Below are positions 36,019 to 43,206 of a stretch of DNA of 64,000 bases, piece by piece (position 1 is the first letter of the stretch; each line of letters begins with the position of its first letter). The stretch spans positions 1 to 64,000 of the forward strand of contig JAHCMI010000046.1 in the NCBI GenBank assembly GCA_019192545.1, written 5' to 3'. Below the pieces are notes generated by a model. It was given only the letters and a program-made list of their open reading frames with translations, was not told the origin of the DNA and searched no databases. The translations under genes were made by a program, and so were the position numbers. Origin of the DNA: Rivularia sp. MS3 (GTDB lineage: Bacteria > Cyanobacteriota > Cyanobacteriia > Cyanobacteriales > Nostocaceae).

Positions 36019-36583
36019 ATCATATTCAGCATTAATCTTCGATTAACATTAAAACCACCTTGGAATCAATTCCGAGGCTAATAGCTCAAGTCTACTGAAG
36101 TAGACTAAAAGTAGGCTGTTGACTTTGATGGGATTTTGATGATTTTAATTCATACTTTTATTGTGTCAAGGTTATGGTGCGTTAAATGATGCATCAAAAT
36201 TTTTTGTTTTGCCAGATTGATTGTCGTCCATCTAACACACCCTAAAAATTGAGGACGATACAAAATATGTATAAGAATGAACTAAATTTAAAAATATTAG
36301 TCCTCATTTTAAGATACAAGAGTTTTTTTTGTGTCTTGTAATCAAAACGCGAAAATTTACAAATAGAGACAAAATTGTCACAAATATTATGAGTCTAAAA
36401 TTGAACATAGAGCGCATAATAAGAAGTATTAACTTACTTTACACTTAGCGCTGTCGTTCGCAAGCTCTCGTTAAAACAAAGTTTCGCGTTTGCTGACAAA
36501 AAATAGTTTTCCTCAACTTATAAAATAGTGGTGCGTTTTATAGCCTCATTGTTACTGTAAATATAACTAAGGAAATAAAGCCG
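36019..36583. other. Divergent promoter region between DUF4255 gene and toxin island
   Basis: About 565 bases without a gene. A GGTGCGTTA...TAACACACC repeat related to 626-690 lies at 36176-36243. The rest is AT-rich and must hold promoters for the leftward DUF4255/AAA+ genes and perhaps the rightward effector, but no clear -35/-10 pair stands out. Confidence 0.5.
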
Positions 36584-36893
36584 AAATGGGTATGAATTGC
36601 TCAATCTATTTACGGAGGATTGATAAATGCAGCGCCAAGGAATAAATCAACAGCAAAATAAATCCCAGAGCAATATTCATTCAAGTAGCGGTTGGTTGCA
36701 GCGGGCTGCGGTGCGTGCAGAAAATGAGCTACAATCTCCCGTTGAAGGAAATTCGGGTTTGAATCGGAGTTTTGTAAATGTACCCGTGCGTGGTGATAGA
36801 TTACCCGTAGTGCAGCCAAAGTTGACAATTGGTAAGGTTGGGGATAGATACGAACAAGAAGCAGATAGAGTTGCATCTGAGGTAGTACAACAA
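36584..36893 (+). repeat. Duplicated effector-leader cassette, copy 1
   Basis: About 310 bases starting 43 bases upstream of the ATG, including the GGAGG ribosome site, are nearly identical to 39021-39330. I count only a few substitutions. The repeat encodes residues 1-89 of both effectors and ends at the VVQQ codons. Confidence 0.92.
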
Positions 36894-37832
36894 ATAAATG
36901 CACCTCAAGGGCATTCCGTACAGCTTCAGGAAGCACGGGAAGACAAAGAAATACAAACAAAACCTGAGATTACCTCACTCCAGCGTCAGGAAGGAATAGC
37001 AGGAGGAGAAGCTTCAGCAGATTTGACATCGGCTATTAATAGTGCGCGGGGGAGTGGACAAGCGTTAGATTCGGGCTTGCAGGCACGCATGGGACAAGCA
37101 ATGGGGGCAGATTTTAGCAGTGTGCGGGTGCATACAGATGCTCGATCTGACCAGTTAAATCAATCGCTTCAGGCAAAAGCGTTTACCACAGGGCAAGACG
37201 TATTTTTTAGGCAGGGGGAATATCAACCGGGGAGTCGCGGAGGGCAGGAGTTGATTGCTCATGAGTTGACTCATGTGGTACAGCAGGGTGGCGTTTCAGC
37301 ACAAAGAGAGGGATTAGTTGGGGTAGAAGGGACATTATATAAATCCGTTAGCCATGAAAGAGCCGAAAACCTGGTGCAATTGTTCCCGAAACCACATGGA
37401 AATACTAGAAAAGCTCAATGTCATATATATGGAATTTTTAATCAGATAAATGGTAAGCCACATACGTTACAATACGTAGGTCAAGCTTCCCAAGACTACG
37501 GAGTTAGGTTTCAGCAGCATACAAGAAATGACTCAGGGTATCCGTGGTACATCGGATCGCCATACAACTGTGATTACTCGGGAGCAGAGAACACGTGGCC
37601 ATACACAGAAAGGAATATAGTCACATTCAAGAATAACCTCACATGGATGGAACTAACTGTAGCTGAGCAGATAATTTTAGATGCAAATGGTGGTAAATCT
37701 AAGTTATTAAATCAGATCAATCCGATTTTGCCAAATACATTCAATAAATACCGAACATTGCAAAACTACAATTATAAAAATTTGAGCAAAGGAAATAATC
37801 CAAACGTATCAGTACCATCAAAATGGAGATGA
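36627..37832 (+). CDS. eCIS cargo/toxin: DUF4157 core plus GIY-YIG-like nuclease domain
   Basis: The 401-residue protein has three parts. Residues 1-89 are a leader containing LTIGKVGDRYEQEADRVA, the conserved segment preceding DUF4157. Residues ~130-222 are the DUF4157 (eCIS core) domain with the protease-like motif AHELTHVVQQ (HELTH at 212-216) and the ADFSSVRVHTD signature. Residues ~262-380 look like a GIY-YIG nuclease: HIYGIF (268-270 YGI), LQYVGQAS (283-285 YVG), the Arg in YGVRFQQH (R294, H298) and a downstream Glu in VAEQII (E347). This suggests a DNA-cutting effector carried by the injection system. The start ATG is preceded by GGAGG. The nuclease assignment rests on motif order only. 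Confidence 0.82.
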   Translation: MQRQGINQQQNKSQSNIHSSSGWLQRAAVRAENELQSPVEGNSGLNRSFVNVPVRGDRLPVVQPKLTIGKVGDRYEQEADRVASEVVQQINAPQGHSVQLQEAREDKEIQTKPEITSLQRQEGIAGGEASADLTSAINSARGSGQALDSGLQARMGQAMGADFSSVRVHTDARSDQLNQSLQAKAFTTGQDVFFRQGEYQPGSRGGQELIAHELTHVVQQGGVSAQREGLVGVEGTLYKSVSHERAENLVQLFPKPHGNTRKAQCHIYGIFNQINGKPHTLQYVGQASQDYGVRFQQHTRNDSGYPWYIGSPYNCDYSGAENTWPYTERNIVTFKNNLTWMELTVAEQIILDANGGKSKLLNQINPILPNTFNKYRTLQNYNYKNLSKGNNPNVSVPSKWR

Positions 37833-37861
37833 GAATTCAGCTTGATAAGCCTGTAGGTTGG

Positions 37862-37975
37862 GTTGAGGAACGAAACCCAATAAAATAACCTCTTTTTGAT
37901 GATTATGGTGGCTTTTTCTAAATTTGACTTTCGGCTGTTGGGTTGCACTTCGTTTAACCCAACCTACCTAACTAC
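37862..37975. repeat. Hairpin repeat downstream of effector 1
   Basis: This ~114-base element has inverted ends (GGTTGAGGAACGAAACCCAA and TTGGGTTGCACTTCGTTTAACCC). It is almost identical to 39959-40073, which follows effector 2 in the same relative place. Shorter relatives with the TTGGGTT hairpin occur at 38313-38345, 51070-51100, 51318-51352 and 55683-55713. Confidence 0.88.
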
Positions 37976-37993
37976 TATAATTTTGAGCGGCCA

Positions 37994-38296
37994 ATGAAAG
38001 CAATTACTGAAAGAATTTATAGCTTTTATGTAAATAGTTCCGGTCAAAATTACTTCATTCTAATCGGTTATGAAGCACAAGCATCTGGAGAATATTCACC
38101 AGCTAAAAATATTGGGATTAATGTGCCTAAGCAATTTGACGGTAATTGGTATTATGGTGCTTACGATCGCGTTACGGGAAATGTCCATTACGACAATCCA
38201 ACAGTTTCAGCAGCCTTCAGCGAATTAGATTCTGCACAAAGTAGCATTTCACAATTAGAAGCCCAAATTCATAGAACAACAATGCAGACACATTAG
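37994..38296 (+). CDS. Small protein after effector 1, possible immunity protein
   Basis: The 100-residue protein begins MKAITERIYSFYVNSSGQNY and is predicted to be mostly beta with a C-terminal helix (AAFSELDSAQSSISQLEAQI). It has no signal peptide or membrane segment and no known motif. Its position just after a nuclease-toxin gene, within a repeat-bounded cassette, is where immunity genes are usually found, but the gap of ~160 bases and the intervening repeat weaken that. It could also be an unrelated hypothetical protein. Confidence 0.55.
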   Translation: MKAITERIYSFYVNSSGQNYFILIGYEAQASGEYSPAKNIGINVPKQFDGNWYYGAYDRVTGNVHYDNPTVSAAFSELDSAQSSISQLEAQIHRTTMQTH

Positions 38297-38362
38297 ATAA
38301 TTTTCATCGCCCGTAGGTTGGGTTGAAGAATGAAACCCAACACAACAACCTCTATTTCCGCT

Positions 38363-38390
38363 ATACTTGTACAGGTAAGCAGACAAGTAT
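38363..38390. promoter_or_regulatory. Inverted repeat upstream of the antitoxin, candidate autoregulatory operator
   Basis: The perfect arms ATACTTGT and ACAAGTAT are separated by 12 bases, and the left arm overlaps a TGTACA palindrome. It lies 5-33 bases before the antitoxin ATG. YefM-type antitoxins bind palindromes with TGTACA cores in their own promoters, so this is a likely operator. Confidence 0.55.
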
Positions 38391-38395
38391 CACAA

Positions 38396-38656
38396 ATGCA
38401 AGTTGTTACCTTTAGCGAAGCCAGAAACAAACTAAAAGCCATATTAAATCGAGTCGTAAATGACGCGGACTACACTATAATTACCAGACGAGATGCTGAC
38501 GATGCTGTAGTTATGTCTCTTGAATATTTTAATAGCTTGCTGGAAACTGTTTATTTATTAAAGTCTCCGGCAAATGCTGCTCATTTAGAACGCTCTATTA
38601 ACCAATACAAACAAGGTCAGGTAGTAGAGAAAAATCTATTAGATGTAGATGAGTAA
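38396..38656 (+). CDS. yefM: YefM/Phd-type antitoxin
   Basis: The start is ATG 38396 (MQVVTFSEARNKLKAIL), which is where YefM proteins normally begin; an upstream in-frame ATG at 38330 lies inside a dispersed hairpin repeat and is rejected. The 86-residue product shows the Phd/YefM N-terminal fold (SEARNKLKAILNRV, ITRRDADDAVVMSLEYFNSL) that binds DNA and toxin, and a C-terminal tail that would neutralise YoeB. Its stop overlaps the toxin start by eight bases, the classic antitoxin-toxin arrangement. An inverted repeat just upstream is a candidate operator. Confidence 0.92.
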   Translation: MQVVTFSEARNKLKAILNRVVNDADYTIITRRDADDAVVMSLEYFNSLLETVYLLKSPANAAHLERSINQYKQGQVVEKNLLDVDE

Positions 38657-38912
38657 TCGCAAATTAGCCTGGACTGATGAGGCTTGGAAAGACTACATTT
38701 ATTGGCAGAGTCAAGATAAAAAGACCTTGAAAAGAATTAAGAAATTAATAAACGAAGCTAAAAAACTTCCTTTTGAGGGAGTTGGTAAACCTGAACCTTT
38801 GAAAGAAAATTTATCCGGGTTTTGGTCGCGTCGTATTGATGATACCCATCGTCTTGTCTATGCTGTAGATGATGATTACTTTACAATTATTTCTTGCCGC
38901 TACCATTATTAG
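38649..38912 (+). CDS. yoeB: YoeB-type mRNA-interferase toxin
   Basis: The 87-residue protein matches the YoeB/Txe family throughout: LAWTDEAWKDYIYWQSQDKK, LINEAKKLPFEGVGKPEPL, WSRRIDDTHRLVYAV and the catalytic C-terminus SCRYHY. YoeB binds the ribosome and cuts mRNA at the A site; family members use a conserved Glu, Arg and terminal His-Tyr, which are present here (E44 region, R65 region, H86). It is overlapped by its antitoxin gene. It lies between two eCIS effector genes and may stabilise the island. Confidence 0.94.
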   Translation: MSNRKLAWTDEAWKDYIYWQSQDKKTLKRIKKLINEAKKLPFEGVGKPEPLKENLSGFWSRRIDDTHRLVYAVDDDYFTIISCRYHY

Positions 38913-39020
38913 CAGTAGTATTAATACTGTTGCATAGAAGTCATGTTATGTCCTATCGGACATACTCCGAAGACCGTTAACGCTATCGCTTTAGGCAGCT
39001 TAATAAATAAATTTATAAAA

Positions 39021-39330
39021 AAATGGGTATGAATTGCTCAATCTATTTACGGAGGATTGATAAATGCAGCGCCAAGGAATAAATCAACAGCAAAATAAAT
39101 CCCAGAGCAATATTCATTCAAGTAGCGGTTGGTTGCAGCGGGCTGCGGTGCGTGCAGAAAATGAGCTACAATCTCCCGTTGAAGGAAATTCGGGTTTGAA
39201 TCGGAGTTTTGTAAATGTACCCGTGCGTGGTGATAGATTGCCCGTAGTGCAGCCAAAGTTGACAATTGGTAAGGTTGGGGATAGGTACGAACAAGAAGCA
39301 GATAGAGTTGCATCTCAGGTAGTACAGCAG
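39021..39330 (+). repeat. Duplicated effector-leader cassette, copy 2
   Basis: Near-identical to 36584-36893, including the ribosome site and 5' untranslated part. At its 3' end the bases GTAGTACAGCAGGGTGG join the left flank of one VVQQ site to the right flank of the other, showing a recombination junction. Confidence 0.92.
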
Positions 39331-39930
39331 GGTGGGGTGGAAGTTAGGCGATTGCCTTTCTCATCGCACAAATCCATCCAGAATTTACTAATACAGCGGA
39401 AAATCTGGAATGAGGATTATAAAGCACCAGATTATGCACAGGTTGATTTGCAAGCTCCCTTAATAGATGGAGAGAATGCCTATCCTAATGTATATCCACC
39501 AGGTTGGTGCCAAGACCATAACTTTTCTTATAACTCTAACAATCACGGAAGTACAAAGCCACAGCACCATCAAAGAGGACATCTTATAGGAAAGCAATTT
39601 GGAGCCAAAGGCTTTGCCAATAATTTGGTGACACTGACAGCCGCAACGAACGGGGCAGATATGCAATATGAAGAAGACGGTTTGAAACAATATATTAACA
39701 AAAATCCAAAACATCAGTTTCGCTATAGAGTAACAGCGAATTACGGGAGCAAAAATTACTTTCATACGGGTAAAAAAGATCCAACTCTTAAGAAGAGTAT
39801 TTATCTAAAGTGTGGAAAAGGGAAAGCACCCGACAAAATCACAATGACCACCGAAGATTTAACAACTAAGAAACAAGTGCAAAACGCAACAGTTGAGAAC
39901 GGACTGATGTATTTGCAGCATTTATATTAA
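39064..39930 (+). CDS. eCIS cargo/toxin: leader only plus DNA/RNA non-specific endonuclease-like domain
   Basis: Residues 1-89 equal the leader of the 36627 effector, including the YEQEADRVAS segment, but the DUF4157 HELTH core is missing. Residues ~115-288 resemble a His-Me-finger DNA/RNA non-specific endonuclease: HQRGHLIGKQFG with the general-base His (R171-G172-H173) and the downstream NNLVTLTAATN that supplies the metal-binding Asn. This pattern is known from EssD/EndA-like toxin domains. The product is therefore probably a nuclease effector. The start ATG has the same GGAGG ribosome site as copy 1. No immunity gene directly follows; the next element is the shared hairpin repeat, then a convergent eCIS gene. 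Confidence 0.82.
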   Translation: MQRQGINQQQNKSQSNIHSSSGWLQRAAVRAENELQSPVEGNSGLNRSFVNVPVRGDRLPVVQPKLTIGKVGDRYEQEADRVASQVVQQGGVEVRRLPFSSHKSIQNLLIQRKIWNEDYKAPDYAQVDLQAPLIDGENAYPNVYPPGWCQDHNFSYNSNNHGSTKPQHHQRGHLIGKQFGAKGFANNLVTLTAATNGADMQYEEDGLKQYINKNPKHQFRYRVTANYGSKNYFHTGKKDPTLKKSIYLKCGKGKAPDKITMTTEDLTTKKQVQNATVENGLMYLQHLY

Positions 39931-39958
39931 TAATGTCACCGTCTATCTCGCACATTGA

Positions 39959-40073
39959 GTTGAGGAACGAAACCCAATAAAATAGCTTCTTTTTGATGAT
40001 TATGGTGGCTTTTTACTAAATTTTTCTTTCGGCTGTTGGGTTGCACTTCGTTTAACCCAACCTACCTAACTAC
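39959..40073. repeat. Hairpin repeat downstream of effector 2
   Basis: Near-identical partner of 37862-37975. It ends six bases before the stop of the convergent 569-aa gene, so it also forms the boundary between the toxin island and the structural genes and could stop transcription from both sides. Confidence 0.88.
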
Positions 40074-40078
40074 AATCC

Positions 40079-41788
40079 CTACTTGCCATCGCGCTGCTTA
40101 AGATAATCACTCAAAGACAAAGCAGGAGTTTTTTTTGTAGATTTTCTGCTTTGATTTGGAGATGGTTCTGGCTGACTTTTTCGCACTTCTATACGACCAA
40201 TAGTAACTTTAATTGTTGGTGATGGTTGAGGTTCTGTTTGATGTCGTCTAGTTTCTGTTTGGGTATGAATTGAGGGCGAAGTTTTGACTAAATCTTCCCT
40301 AGAAGTGATGACAGGTTTTTGTTGGTTAATATCTAGTTTAACTGTTGAAATACTATTTTGAATTTCGGGTTTTTCTACAAAGTCGGTGTTGCTATGTTCG
40401 TCATTAACTACATTTACTAGGATAGATTGCTGTTGAGTAGAAACTGGAGTTTGCGATTTAGAATTATTGTTAGTTTTTTCTATGGTTTGCTGTTGTAATG
40501 AACTTTGTAAGTTTGACTGCGCTGCATCTATTTGTATATCTGGTTTTACGGAAAATTTTGTTGCTTTAATCCGATTTACTTGAGGAGCTAAGGTTTGCTG
40601 TTGCAAGTTGGGCTTAACAGTTTTTGATGCAATACTTTTGTTTACATCATCACGTTTTTGAATTTGCTGCTTGGATGTAGATGTAATTTTATTAGGGCTA
40701 GGATTTTCAACGCTACTAATATCTAATTTATCTATTCCTGCCGTTTTTTCCCTGGGTTGATTTTTTATATTTGTAAATTGCTTTGGTAATTGTTTACGAG
40801 TATTATCGGAATTTTGATTCGATTCCAGTTCAGAGGTAGATACATTCAAATCCAAATCAACATCAGCTTCCACAGATTGCGATCGCGCATTCAAACGATT
40901 TACCTGCGGTACTATATTCGGTGATACCTCAATTTCCCCGCCGATATCGGAATTATTTGATATCTCACTCACAAACCTCTGCGCTTCTTTGCGCTCACCT
41001 TCGCGTGCCTCTGCGTTTAAATCATAAAATCCCGATTCAGACGAATTATCTTCCTTTATCCTTCCCCCATCCTCTACATTGTTAAATTCAACATCAGCTT
41101 CCACAGATTGCAATGGCGCATTCAAATGATTTACCTGCGGCACTATATTCGGTGATACCTCAATTTCACCCCTAACATCAGAACTATTTGATATCTCACT
41201 CACAAACCTCTGCGTGCCTTCGCGCTCACCTTCGCGTGCCTCTGCGTTTGAATTATCATTTTTTATCGTTTCCCCATCATCTGCAACTTGCTTCGTTTCC
41301 GACTCAAAAGTAGATGCATTCAAATCCAACTCAACATCAACTTCCACAAATTGCGATGCCTCATTCAAATGAGTTACCTGGGGTACTATGTTCGGTGTTA
41401 TCTGTGTTTCCGTACTGGCATCAGAATTATTTGATATACCACTCGAAAAACTTTGCGCTTCTTTGCGCTTAACTTTGCGTTCCTCTGCGTTTAAATTATA
41501 CAATCTCGATGGCAACGAATTATCTTTTTTTATCGTATCCTCATACCCCGGAAAATCTTCATTCAATCTTGGTATAGCTGGTGATAATTTTTTGGAAGGT
41601 AGCAGAGGTACAAAATTTAAATTTGGTTCATGATTAATAAACGTCGAAGGCTCGGGTTGCGGTAATGCATCTTCTGTATAATCACTAGGTATCGCAGGCA
41701 AACTTAAAAACATCGAATGCATCAAAGGCTCTACAACGGGTATTTCCCCCATAACCCGTGCCGTCATCGTAGTTATAAAGTCACTCAT
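40079..41788 (-). CDS. Repetitive, largely disordered eCIS accessory protein, 569 aa
   Basis: The N-terminal ~65 residues (TMTARVMGEIPVVEPLMHSMF) and the C-terminal ~45 (IKVTIGRIEVRKSQPEP...LSLSDYLKQRDGK) look conserved. The IxVxIGRIEVR strand is, as I recall, a recurrent feature of one eCIS gene next to the hub chaperone. Between them lies a low-complexity Gln/Asn/Ser-rich region with three ~75-residue repeats (roughly 85-165, 172-240, 240-325) sharing PNIVPQVNHLNA and NAEAREGERKEAQRF. The latter is the translation of a dispersed CTCTGCG element. Its start overlaps the chaperone stop (ATGA), so they are coupled. It may bridge hub and tube, or act as an accessory; a tape-measure role is unlikely given the disorder. 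Confidence 0.65.
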   Translation of the reverse strand: MSDFITTMTARVMGEIPVVEPLMHSMFLSLPAIPSDYTEDALPQPEPSTFINHEPNLNFVPLLPSKKLSPAIPRLNEDFPGYEDTIKKDNSLPSRLYNLNAEERKVKRKEAQSFSSGISNNSDASTETQITPNIVPQVTHLNEASQFVEVDVELDLNASTFESETKQVADDGETIKNDNSNAEAREGEREGTQRFVSEISNSSDVRGEIEVSPNIVPQVNHLNAPLQSVEADVEFNNVEDGGRIKEDNSSESGFYDLNAEAREGERKEAQRFVSEISNNSDIGGEIEVSPNIVPQVNRLNARSQSVEADVDLDLNVSTSELESNQNSDNTRKQLPKQFTNIKNQPREKTAGIDKLDISSVENPSPNKITSTSKQQIQKRDDVNKSIASKTVKPNLQQQTLAPQVNRIKATKFSVKPDIQIDAAQSNLQSSLQQQTIEKTNNNSKSQTPVSTQQQSILVNVVNDEHSNTDFVEKPEIQNSISTVKLDINQQKPVITSREDLVKTSPSIHTQTETRRHQTEPQPSPTIKVTIGRIEVRKSQPEPSPNQSRKSTKKTPALSLSDYLKQRDGK

Positions 41789-42522
41789 GAGCCTATCAAG
41801 TCCAAATACATTTGTCTTCTGATGCCGCTCATGGACAATATATCAGCTTCTCGCCAACCGTAAAACCTTGCAAGGGTATGTACTTCTTGCAACAATCGTT
41901 TTGCCCGAGCCGTGAGTTCCCTCCACAAAAATGACACAATATCAAACAGTAATTGCCAGGAATGCTCGCAAGCCGGACAACTTAAGTTTAATAATACTTC
42001 CGCTTGGGGATCGCGTTCAGCCATTTGTTGTACAACTTGATTGATAACCGTTGCAGACAAGTCATTATAAGCAAGGGAATTGTCATTATTACTTGCTTGA
42101 AGAATGCAGCGCTGCATCAGCACAGAATTGGCTTGATTAACATCCTTATATCCAACGATGGCAGCTAAATCTTGACTATTTGGTAAGCGAAATTGTAACT
42201 CCACCCCTTCGGCGTGCAAGTTATATTTTTCAACTTTGGGTGACGAGATTTGTGCAACGCGAATATCCGGAATGTTGATGTCAAATTCTAGGCGATCGCC
42301 ACAATTTGGACATTCAGCCAAGCAGTTCATTTTCTGCCCAAAGGTAATTTCTCTAAGGGTTAGTAAATAAGCATCCCTTTGTCCAATACTTAAGGATGCT
42401 AACTGTGGAGGAGAAATTTCCGGACAAGCAAAAGCAAGTAGAGTCAATGCTCTATCCAAAGGATGCTGATTCTGTCCGATTTCCCAAATCCGTAAAATGT
42501 GCTGGGCTGATAAAGGATGCAT
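41785..42522 (-). CDS. T4-type baseplate hub assembly chaperone-like protein with zinc ribbon
   Basis: The 245-residue protein shows two Cys knuckles, CLAECPNCGDRLEFD (~64-78) and LNLSCPACEHSW (~192-203), which could bind zinc, separated by a helical region. The N-terminal LSAQHILRIWEIGQNQHPLDRALTLL and the C-terminal LLQEVHTLARFYGWREADILSMS helix agree with the T4 gp26/gp51-like hub assembly chaperones annotated in eCIS clusters. It would help build the baseplate hub and not be part of the final particle. It overlaps the 569-aa gene by four bases. The start is ATG 42522. Confidence 0.78.
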   Translation of the reverse strand: MHPLSAQHILRIWEIGQNQHPLDRALTLLAFACPEISPPQLASLSIGQRDAYLLTLREITFGQKMNCLAECPNCGDRLEFDINIPDIRVAQISSPKVEKYNLHAEGVELQFRLPNSQDLAAIVGYKDVNQANSVLMQRCILQASNNDNSLAYNDLSATVINQVVQQMAERDPQAEVLLNLSCPACEHSWQLLFDIVSFLWRELTARAKRLLQEVHTLARFYGWREADILSMSGIRRQMYLDLIGS

Positions 42523-42535
42523 ACAGTTAACAGTG

Positions 42536-42590
42536 AGCAGTGAGCAGTGAACAGTTAATAGTTAGGAGTTAGGAGTTAGGAGTTAGGAAT
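42536..42590. repeat. Short tandem repeats between tube and chaperone genes
   Basis: Runs of GTGAGCA and of TTAGGAG units, three copies each, occur head to tail in the 128-base gap. The same TTAGGAG motif recurs at ~45657-45676. These are typical STRR-like sequences. Confidence 0.7.
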
Positions 42591-42650
42591 TATCTTTCCC
42601 TCTCCCCCTCTTCCCCCTCTCCTTATTAAGGAGAGGGTTGGGTGAGGTAC

Positions 42651-43196
42651 CTAAGCTGCTGGATCTTCGTAACTTGGCTCACTTGGTTCAACTACAGATT
42701 CGTCTCTTACCCAACCTTCGTTTTGCAAGGTAATTGACTGAATAGCAACTGCATTAGCGCTAGCGTCAAGTTCTGGTATAGCCTGATACTCAGAAACCCA
42801 ACAGCGGAAAACATTATAGGAAATAACTTTTTGACCGGCTTCGTTGAAAACATCAATAATAATATCTTTACGAAAGTCGGCTAATGATACTTCTTGAGTC
42901 CGTGAATCTGCGGCGGCTTGAGCATTATTAAAGCTCCATACCTTGTTTGCCCACTTTTCAAAATCTAAGTCGTGAGTAACTCCCCTTTCTAATGTTATTG
43001 GTTCGTATTTCGATTGTCCGGGAGATTTACGTACAGTGCTGGGGTCGCCACCTTCTCGATGTTCTACTACTTCGGTGGTGCGTTTGAGCATTCCCACCTT
43101 GCTAATACCAGCTACATATTTACCATCCCATTTAACCCGAAATTTAAAATTTTTATAGGGGTCGTAGCGATTAGCATTAACGCTAAACTGTGCCAT
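42651..43196 (-). CDS. eCIS inner tube protein (gp19/Hcp-like)
   Basis: The 181-residue protein has the T4 gp19-like tube fold signature: YDPYKNFKFRVKWDGKYVAGISKVGML, EVVEHREGG, YEPITLERGVTHDLDFEKWANKVW and the closing ITLQNEGWVRD. Such proteins stack as hexamers inside the sheath and are propelled out on contraction. It follows the sheath gene by ten bases on the same strand. Length and order match Afp1/Afp5-type tubes. The start ATG 43196 has a reasonable ribosome site (AAGGAG at 43203-43208). Only this gene shows the gp19-type tube signature in the window, although Afp-type loci normally encode two or more tube paralogues. Confidence 0.93.
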   Translation of the reverse strand: MAQFSVNANRYDPYKNFKFRVKWDGKYVAGISKVGMLKRTTEVVEHREGGDPSTVRKSPGQSKYEPITLERGVTHDLDFEKWANKVWSFNNAQAAADSRTQEVSLADFRKDIIIDVFNEAGQKVISYNVFRCWVSEYQAIPELDASANAVAIQSITLQNEGWVRDESVVEPSEPSYEDPAA

Positions 43197-43206
43197 TATT
43201 TACTCC

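Noticed and set aside
36610-36960. Minus-strand frame, repeated at 39047-39313
   Set aside because: It is the antisense of the duplicated effector leader. Its apparent conservation only reflects the DNA duplication, and it has no ribosome site or coding pattern of its own.
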